From assembly GCA_964453855.1 (NCBI GenBank), contig CAYVRN010000011.1, forward strand, positions 1 to 55,194: a stretch of 55,194 nucleotides of DNA, written 5' to 3'. The notes beneath the pieces were generated by a model. The model was given only the letters and a program-made list of their open reading frames with translations. It was not told where the DNA came from and did no database searches. How positions within the stretch are numbered: the stretch's first letter is position 1; the number at the start of each line of letters is the position of its first letter. Position numbers and translations under genes: made by a program. This DNA is from JASMHC01 sp964453855 (lineage in GTDB: Bacteria; Pseudomonadota; Alphaproteobacteria; Rhodobacterales; Rhodobacteraceae). Positions 49,999 through 55,194 of the stretch are shown here, piece after piece.

Positions 49999-51171
49999 AT
50001 GGATTGGGATACGATCATCATTGGCGCAGGCGCCGCGGGCCTGATGTGTGCCGCCCACGCGGGTGGACGGGTACTTGTTGTGGATCACGCCAAGAAAGCA
50101 GGCGAGAAAATCCGCATTTCGGGCGGTGGGCGCTGCAATTTCACCAATATGTACGCAGAGCCCGCGAACTTCCTGTCCGAGAACCCGCATTTCTGCAAAT
50201 CTGCGTTATCGCGCTACACTCAATGGGATTTCATCGAACTGGTCGGCAAACACGGGATCGCGTGGCACGAGAAAACGCTGGGGCAGCTGTTCTGCGACGT
50301 GTCCGCGAAAGAGATCGTGGCGATGCTATTGGCCGAGATGGAAGCTGTCGGAGCGCAATTGCGCCTGCAAACCAGCGCGTCTGAGATTGCTCGGATCGAA
50401 GGTGGTTTTTCGCTGAACCTGAATGGCGTACCGACAACCACGCGTAATCTGGTGATCGCAAGCGGGGGCAAATCCATCCCCAAAATGGGCGCGACCGGCT
50501 TTGGCTATGACATCGCCCGACAATTCGACCTACCTCTGACTGACACTCGGCCCGCTTTGGTGCCGCTGACGTTCTCGAATGGCGACTTCAAAGACCTGTC
50601 CGGCACCTCGGTCCCCGCCCGCATCCGGGCCGAGCGCGGCCCAGCGTTTGACGAGGCATTGCTTTTCACTCACAGAGGTCTCTCTGGCCCCGCGATCCTG
50701 CAAGTCTCCAGCTATTGGCGTGATGGCGAGGACATCTCAATCCACCTGCTGCCTGAGGTTGATTTATTCCAAGCTCTACGTGACCGTCGCACCACCCACG
50801 GCAAGAAAAACCTGACAACGGTCCTGTCGGTCCTGCTTCCTGCAAAGCTCGTCGATCATTTAGCCCCTCAATTGAGCTTACAGGGCAACCTTGCCGACCA
50901 ATCAGATGCCCGCTTACACGAAATCGCTGAGGCCCTGACAAACTGGCGTGTCAAGCCCACAGGCTCTGAGGGCTATCGCACAGCCGAAGTCACGCTTGGC
51001 GGGGTATCGACCGATGCGCTGTCATCGAAAACGATGGAGGCGAAAACCGTCGCGGGTCTTTATTTTATCGGCGAAGTTGTCGACGTCACCGGCTGGCTAG
51101 GCGGATTCAACTTTCAGTGGGCATGGTCAAGTGGCTGGGCCGCGGGAACCGCCATCAAATCAACTCTCTAA
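49999..51171 (+). CDS. HI0933/YhiN-family FAD-dependent oxidoreductase
   Basis: A 390-aa flavoprotein with an N-terminal dinucleotide motif IIGAGAAGLMCAAHAG (glycines at residues 9-14), the family stretch KAGEKIRISGGGRCNFTNM, IASGGKSIPKMGATGFGYDIA, and the C-terminal VDVTGWLGGFNFQWAWSSGWAAG. This matches the HI0933 (YhiN/BaiN-like) family. Some relatives act on bile-acid intermediates, but the physiological role here is unknown. It is on the opposite strand, inside the dcw cluster between ftsW and murD, and its 3' end overlaps murD by 12 nt (51160-51171). Confidence 0.92.
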   Translation: MDWDTIIIGAGAAGLMCAAHAGGRVLVVDHAKKAGEKIRISGGGRCNFTNMYAEPANFLSENPHFCKSALSRYTQWDFIELVGKHGIAWHEKTLGQLFCDVSAKEIVAMLLAEMEAVGAQLRLQTSASEIARIEGGFSLNLNGVPTTTRNLVIASGGKSIPKMGATGFGYDIARQFDLPLTDTRPALVPLTFSNGDFKDLSGTSVPARIRAERGPAFDEALLFTHRGLSGPAILQVSSYWRDGEDISIHLLPEVDLFQALRDRRTTHGKKNLTTVLSVLLPAKLVDHLAPQLSLQGNLADQSDARLHEIAEALTNWRVKPTGSEGYRTAEVTLGGVSTDALSSKTMEAKTVAGLYFIGEVVDVTGWLGGFNFQWAWSSGWAAGTAIKSTL

Positions 51172-52557
51172 ACCAGCCTTCACACAATCAATAAAATCTT
51201 CGCCCCGAAGCTCGAAATTATCGTATTGATCAAAGCTCGCCGCGGCTGGGGCCAGCAATACCACATCCCCCGCGTCGGCCTCGGCCATTGCGCGGGCAAC
51301 GGCGGTGGCCATATCCCCACATACGTCACTCTCACACGGCAGTTGCATGGCAAACGATGCCGCCTCGCGCCCGATCACATAGGCTTTCTTCACGGCTTCG
51401 GTTGCACCCTCTAGTGCGTCCAGCCCGCCCTCTTTCTCAAGCCCGCCGCAGATCCAGCGAATGTTCTTGAAGGCAGCCAGTGCTTTGACAGCCGCATCTA
51501 CATTCGTCGCCTTGCTGTCGTTTACGTAGCTGACGCCACCAGCCTCGGCGATCAATTGCGAGCGGTGCGGCAAGCCGCCGAATGTGCGCAATCCCGCCTC
51601 GATCACACGCGGTGCCAGCCCCAAAGCCCGACAAGCCGCATAAGCAGCACATGCGTTTTGGTGATTGTGCGCGCCAGGCAATCCTTTGATGTCACGCAAA
51701 TCAATGCTGGCGGCCTGTTTGCCTTTGCGGCTTTCAGCCAGAAACCCTTTTCTGGCAAAGACGCTCCAGCCCATGCCCCCTAGTTTCTGCCCGCTGGAAA
51801 TACGGATCACCCGATGATCCGCCGCCCCGACCGACAGTTGCCCTGCCAGAAACTGACCCTCGGCTTCATCCACACCGATCACCGCATGATCCGGCCCGCC
51901 CTCGGCGAACAGGCGGCGCTTGGCGGCGAAATACCCCCCCTTTCCTCCATGCCGATCCAGATGATCGGGCGACAGATTGGTGAAGACCGCCACATCAGGC
52001 GTCAACGCCCGCGCCAGTTCCGTTTGATAACTCGAAAGCTCAAGCACCACGATCCCGCCATCTGTCGGGGGATCGATATCCAGCACACCACGCCCGATAT
52101 TTCCGGCCAGCTGTACGTCCTTGCCCGCTTCCTCAAGAATATGCGCAATCAGAGCCGAGGTGGTCGATTTTCCGTTCGAACCGGTCACCGCCACCACTTT
52201 CGGGATCACGTCAAACGCTTCCCAATCATGCCCGCCCAGAGATGCGAAAAAAAGCCCCACATCGTTGTCCACAATCACACCGGCCGCATAGGCAGCAGCA
52301 ATGTGCTTGTTCGGTATGGGGTATAAATGCGGGATACCCGGACTGGTGATCAGTGCCTGCACGCCATCAAAGCCGCGCTTTGCAAAATCGTGCAGATCAA
52401 AACCTTCCGCCTCGGCCCGCTCCCGCGCCGCCTCGCCGTCATCCCAACATAGCACGTCAGAGCCACCGGCCCGCAATGCCCGTGCAGCCGTTAGCCCCGA
52501 ACGGCCCAGCCCCAACACTCCAACTGTGGCACCCTTATATCCCCGAACCGGTATCAC
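51160..52557 (-). CDS. murD: UDP-N-acetylmuramoylalanine--D-glutamate ligase
   Basis: A 465-aa Mur ligase adding D-Glu to UDP-MurNAc-L-Ala. The N-terminal fold has GVLGLGRSGLTAARAL, the ATP loop VTGSNGKSTTSAL is near residue 125, FTNLSPDHLDRHGG is MurD-typical, and VSYVNDSKATNVDAA binds substrate. The start is GTG 52557 with AAGGGTGA about 8 nt upstream. The 3' end overlaps the flavoprotein gene on the other strand. A 112-nt spacer with a hairpin separates it from mraY. Confidence 0.96.
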   Translation of the reverse strand: MIPVRGYKGATVGVLGLGRSGLTAARALRAGGSDVLCWDDGEAARERAEAEGFDLHDFAKRGFDGVQALITSPGIPHLYPIPNKHIAAAYAAGVIVDNDVGLFFASLGGHDWEAFDVIPKVVAVTGSNGKSTTSALIAHILEEAGKDVQLAGNIGRGVLDIDPPTDGGIVVLELSSYQTELARALTPDVAVFTNLSPDHLDRHGGKGGYFAAKRRLFAEGGPDHAVIGVDEAEGQFLAGQLSVGAADHRVIRISSGQKLGGMGWSVFARKGFLAESRKGKQAASIDLRDIKGLPGAHNHQNACAAYAACRALGLAPRVIEAGLRTFGGLPHRSQLIAEAGGVSYVNDSKATNVDAAVKALAAFKNIRWICGGLEKEGGLDALEGATEAVKKAYVIGREAASFAMQLPCESDVCGDMATAVARAMAEADAGDVVLLAPAAASFDQYDNFELRGEDFIDCVKAGLES

Positions 52558-52618
52558 CCAAAATCACCCTTGCACTTCTTCTTGGCCAAAATACTCTTTG
52601 CGGCCGCCTTTGGTTGCG

Positions 52619-52641
52619 CCATTGGTCCGAGTGGCCAATGG
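52619..52641 (-). terminator. Hairpin between mraY and murD
   Basis: CCATTGG (52619-52625) and CCAATGG (52635-52641) form a perfect 7-bp stem with a 9-nt loop. There is no strong T-run. It may moderate read-through from mraY into murD. Confidence 0.4.
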
Positions 52642-52669
52642 GCGGCGGGGTGAAACCCACAGCCTCGCA

Positions 52670-53755
52670 TTAGCGCACTTTCAGCGTTGCCAATCCGATC
52701 ATGGCCAAAATCAACGCCACAATCCAGAAGCGGATCACAATGGTCGGCTCGGCCCAGCCCTTTTTCTCGTAGTGATGATGGATCGGGGCCATCAAAAACA
52801 CCCGCTTTCCGGTGCGCTTGAAGTAAAGCACCTGAATGATCACACTCAGCGCCTCGACCACAAAAATCCCGCCGACAATCGCCAGAACGATCTCGTGCTT
52901 GGTGGACACGGCAATCGCTCCCAACGCACCGCCCAAAGCCAGTGATCCGGTATCCCCCATGAACACCGCTGCCGGAGGCGCGTTGTACCACAAAAAGCCA
53001 AGCCCGCCGCCAATGACGCCCATCACGAAAATCAAGATCTCGCCGGTGCCGGGCACGTAGTGCACATCGAGATATTCAGTAAAGTCCACGCGCCCCACCG
53101 CATAGGCAATCACACCCAGCGCCGCCGAAGCGATCATCACAGGCATGATAGCCAAACCGTCCAGACCATCGGTCAGGTTCACAGAGTTCGCCGCACCAAC
53201 AACCACGATCACGCCGAAAACAACAAATCCAAACAGGCCCAAATTGATCAGGGTGTCTTTGAACACAGGCAAAGCCAGTTTGTATTGCAGTGCCTCTGGA
53301 TGATAGGCTGACGCCCAGACCGAGGCGATCACCCCGATCAAAGTCCCAAGTATAATCCGCACCTTACTCGGCACACCCTTGGTGTTTTGCTTGGACACTT
53401 TGGCATAATCATCCCAAAACCCGATCGCCCCGTAACTCATGGTGACAAACAACACGATCCAAACGAACGGATTGTCCAACCGCGCCCACAGAAGTGTCGA
53501 GGTCAACAGCGCGCCCACAATCAGCAATCCACCCATTGTTGGCGTTCCGGCCTTGGAAAAATGCCCCTCGGGTCCATCTTCACGGATCGGCTGGCCTTTG
53601 CCCTGACGGCGGCGCAGCACATTGATCAAAGGGCGCCCGAAGATAAAGCCGAACAGCAGCGCCGTCATAAACGCCCCGCCAGCACGGAAGGTGATATAGC
53701 GGAAAAGGTTGAAAAAGTCCCCGCCATCGGACAGCTCGGTCAGCCAATAGAGCAT
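52670..53755 (-). CDS. mraY: Phospho-N-acetylmuramoyl-pentapeptide transferase
   Basis: A 361-aa enzyme with about ten membrane helices that moves phospho-MurNAc-pentapeptide to undecaprenyl phosphate, forming lipid I. KAGTPTMGGLLI, the metal-binding NLTDGLDGLAIMP, FMGDTGSLALGGALG and the terminal MAPIHHHYEKKGWAE (with essential His residues) are MraY signatures. It directly follows murF, with no spacer (53755/53756). Confidence 0.97.
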   Translation of the reverse strand: MLYWLTELSDGGDFFNLFRYITFRAGGAFMTALLFGFIFGRPLINVLRRRQGKGQPIREDGPEGHFSKAGTPTMGGLLIVGALLTSTLLWARLDNPFVWIVLFVTMSYGAIGFWDDYAKVSKQNTKGVPSKVRIILGTLIGVIASVWASAYHPEALQYKLALPVFKDTLINLGLFGFVVFGVIVVVGAANSVNLTDGLDGLAIMPVMIASAALGVIAYAVGRVDFTEYLDVHYVPGTGEILIFVMGVIGGGLGFLWYNAPPAAVFMGDTGSLALGGALGAIAVSTKHEIVLAIVGGIFVVEALSVIIQVLYFKRTGKRVFLMAPIHHHYEKKGWAEPTIVIRFWIVALILAMIGLATLKVR

Positions 53756-55183
53756 TCAAGCCCCCTCTTCTTCGGAATGCGGCGCGGAATGACCCAATTT
53801 TCGGATCGCGTCAACGACAAGTGACACTTTCGAGCCTTTCGAGCCTTTCACCAGCACAATATCGCCCGCGTGCACCAAGGTATGCGCCTTGGCGGCCAGT
53901 TCTTCTGCGGTTTCGACCCAACGTCCGCGCTTTGTTTCCGGCAATACCTCATAAAGCGACCGCATGCGTGTCCCCACACAGTGAATCAAATCGACTTGAC
54001 CCAGCGAGGGCAACTCAGCAAGACCGCGGTGCAAGGCGTTTTCGGTCTCACCCAGTTCTAACATATCGCCCAGCACCGCAATCCGGCGCCCCTTGGCTGG
54101 AACGGCAGCAGCAGCGAGTACCTCGAGCGAGGCCTGCATCGAGCTTGGATTTGCATTGAACGCATCGTCGATCAACTCGAACGCCAGATCATCATTGACC
54201 ACATCGAGCAAAAACGTTTCGCGCGTTCCACGTCCCGGCGGTGGACACCATCGACCTAGATCACCAAGGGCGACCGCAAGATCAAGGTCCAGACAATCCG
54301 AAACGGCTGCAACGCCCAAAGCGTTCATCGCAAAATGCCGACCGGGAACAGACAGTTTGAAAACCAAAGATTGGTCGGTAGTGGCCATCCGAACGACGGT
54401 CGTTCTATCGTGTATCGTCACCGACGAAGCGCGAAACTGGCAGTGTTCAGACGTCCCAAATTTCATAATCCGGCAGGCGTGCTCCCCAGCGATCCGCGCC
54501 AACGTATCCGAGGTTTCCAGATCACCGTTGAACACCGCTATTCCATCCGGCTCTAAACCTTCAAATATCGCCGCTTTTTCCAGTGCAATCCCCTCAAGAC
54601 TGTCGAACGCCTCGAGATGTGCTGCTGCAACCGTGGTCACCATCGCCACATGAGGGCGTGCCATGCATGCCAGTGGCGCAATCTCTCCGGGGTGGTTCAT
54701 GCCGATTTCGATCACGGCAAATTCGGTGTCGGCGGGCATGCGCGCCAAAGTCAAAGGAACGCCCCAGTGATTGTTGTAGCTGGCCACCGCCGCGTGGGTT
54801 TTACCCTGCCCTTCAAACACCGCCTTGAGCATTTCCTTGGTCGAGGTTTTGCCGACCGAACCCGTCACCGCGACCACGCGCGCTTGGGTTCTCGCCCGTG
54901 CGGCACGCCCCAAATCTTCGAGCGCTTTCAGAACATCTGGTACGATCAACAACGGCGCGTCTTCAGATACGCCCACAGGCCTATGATCCACCAAAGCCGC
55001 GCCCGCGCCAGCCACCAAAGCTTGCGCAACAAACTCGTGCCCGTCCCGCGCCGCTTTCAATGCCACAAATAGATCGCCAGTTTGCAAGGTGCGTGTGTCA
55101 ATTGACACACCGTTGACGGTCCAATCTCCAATGGCTTGCCCGCCGGTAGCTGCGGCTGCCTCAGACGCGGTCCAAAGGCTCAT
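53756..55183 (-). CDS. murF: UDP-N-acetylmuramoyl-tripeptide--D-alanyl-D-alanine ligase
   Basis: A 475-aa Mur ligase adding D-Ala-D-Ala to the tripeptide. The N-terminal domain has VSIDTRTLQTGDLFVAL, the ATP loop VTGSVGKTSTKEML is near residue 106, EIGMNHPGEIAPLACMARP is MurF-typical, and LIDDAFNANPSSMQASLEVL binds substrate. It uses the dipeptide made by ddl in this window. The ATG at 55183 appears to overlap the stop of the preceding gene. Confidence 0.96.
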   Translation of the reverse strand: MSLWTASEAAAATGGQAIGDWTVNGVSIDTRTLQTGDLFVALKAARDGHEFVAQALVAGAGAALVDHRPVGVSEDAPLLIVPDVLKALEDLGRAARARTQARVVAVTGSVGKTSTKEMLKAVFEGQGKTHAAVASYNNHWGVPLTLARMPADTEFAVIEIGMNHPGEIAPLACMARPHVAMVTTVAAAHLEAFDSLEGIALEKAAIFEGLEPDGIAVFNGDLETSDTLARIAGEHACRIMKFGTSEHCQFRASSVTIHDRTTVVRMATTDQSLVFKLSVPGRHFAMNALGVAAVSDCLDLDLAVALGDLGRWCPPPGRGTRETFLLDVVNDDLAFELIDDAFNANPSSMQASLEVLAAAAVPAKGRRIAVLGDMLELGETENALHRGLAELPSLGQVDLIHCVGTRMRSLYEVLPETKRGRWVETAEELAAKAHTLVHAGDIVLVKGSKGSKVSLVVDAIRKLGHSAPHSEEEGA

Positions 55184-55194
55184 GCCAATCCCCC
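55180..55194 (-). CDS. murE: Probable C-terminal end of murE
   Basis: Only four codons and a TGA are visible. The TGA overlaps the murF ATG as ATGA, the usual coupling in Mur operons. The residues (GGLA) cannot identify the gene; murE is inferred from the standard order murE-murF-mraY. Confidence 0.4.
   Translation of the reverse strand, partial: GGLA

Overview
The window looks like a scaffold piece from an alphaproteobacterium of the Rhodobacteraceae (Roseobacter/Rhodobacter) type. The evidence is: a Calvin-cycle operon in the order fbp-prk-tkt-gap-fba, a division and cell-wall (dcw) cluster that carries a DUF2484-type membrane gene next to murB, an LdtR-like MarR regulator, the short SDH flavinylation factor SdhE, and mostly 55-62% G+C by eye. 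All calls come from reading the sequence; no database search was run.

Layout. (1) 1-6110, minus strand: carbon-metabolism operon fbp-prk-tkt-gap-fba, with the first 14 codons of rpe at the left edge. Neither RuBisCO nor a cbbR-type regulator is visible. (2) 6111-6790: AT-rich spacer without a convincing gene. (3) 6791-8818, plus: a large FMN/FAD oxidoreductase of the trimethylamine dehydrogenase / N-methylproline demethylase family. (4) 9034-16873, minus: gyrB, a LysE-family exporter, recF, der, bamB and yfgM, combining replication/repair genes with a ribosome and outer-membrane assembly group. (5) 17093-21996, plus: a periplasmic adaptor and an unusually long RND transporter, preceded by a clean operator-like palindrome. 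(6) 22101-22946, plus: an acetyltransferase followed by an intergenic repeat and a 100-N scaffold gap (23231-23330). (7) 23398-26108, minus: parE with an AT-rich trypsin-like protease gene abutting its stop codon. (8) 26233-34787: small mixed operons, namely tag, ppk2, a MATE exporter, aspC with a conserved unknown gene, an XRE regulator with sdhE, a MarR regulator, gloA with an SGNH hydrolase, and thyA-folA. (9) 35118-55194, minus: recN, bamD, lpxC, then the dcw cluster ftsZ-ftsA-ftsQ-ddl-murB-DUF2484-(APC permease)-murC-murG-ftsW-(opposite-strand flavoprotein)-murD-mraY-murF, with a few probable murE codons at the right edge. Listed this way the cluster runs against transcription, which goes from murE towards ftsZ.

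How the genes work together. The dcw genes make the UDP-MurNAc-pentapeptide and lipid II precursors (murB/C/D/E/F, ddl, mraY, murG), polymerise them at the septum (ftsW) and assemble the division ring (ftsQ, ftsA, ftsZ). lpxC and bamD/bamB link this to outer-membrane synthesis. gyrB, parE, recF, recN and tag cover topology and repair, and thyA-folA supply dTMP and folate. The first operon covers the regenerative half of the Calvin cycle plus phosphoribulokinase.

The most unusual items are: a pair of diverged ~230-250 bp repeats, each starting right after a stop codon; the protease gene beside the scaffold gap; an RND pump with two apparent extra membrane helices; a demethylase-family enzyme lacking one of the four usual Fe-S cysteines; and several perfect operator-like palindromes. 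I found no tRNA, rRNA, CRISPR array, insertion sequence or complete phage, and nothing I would call a proven new system.
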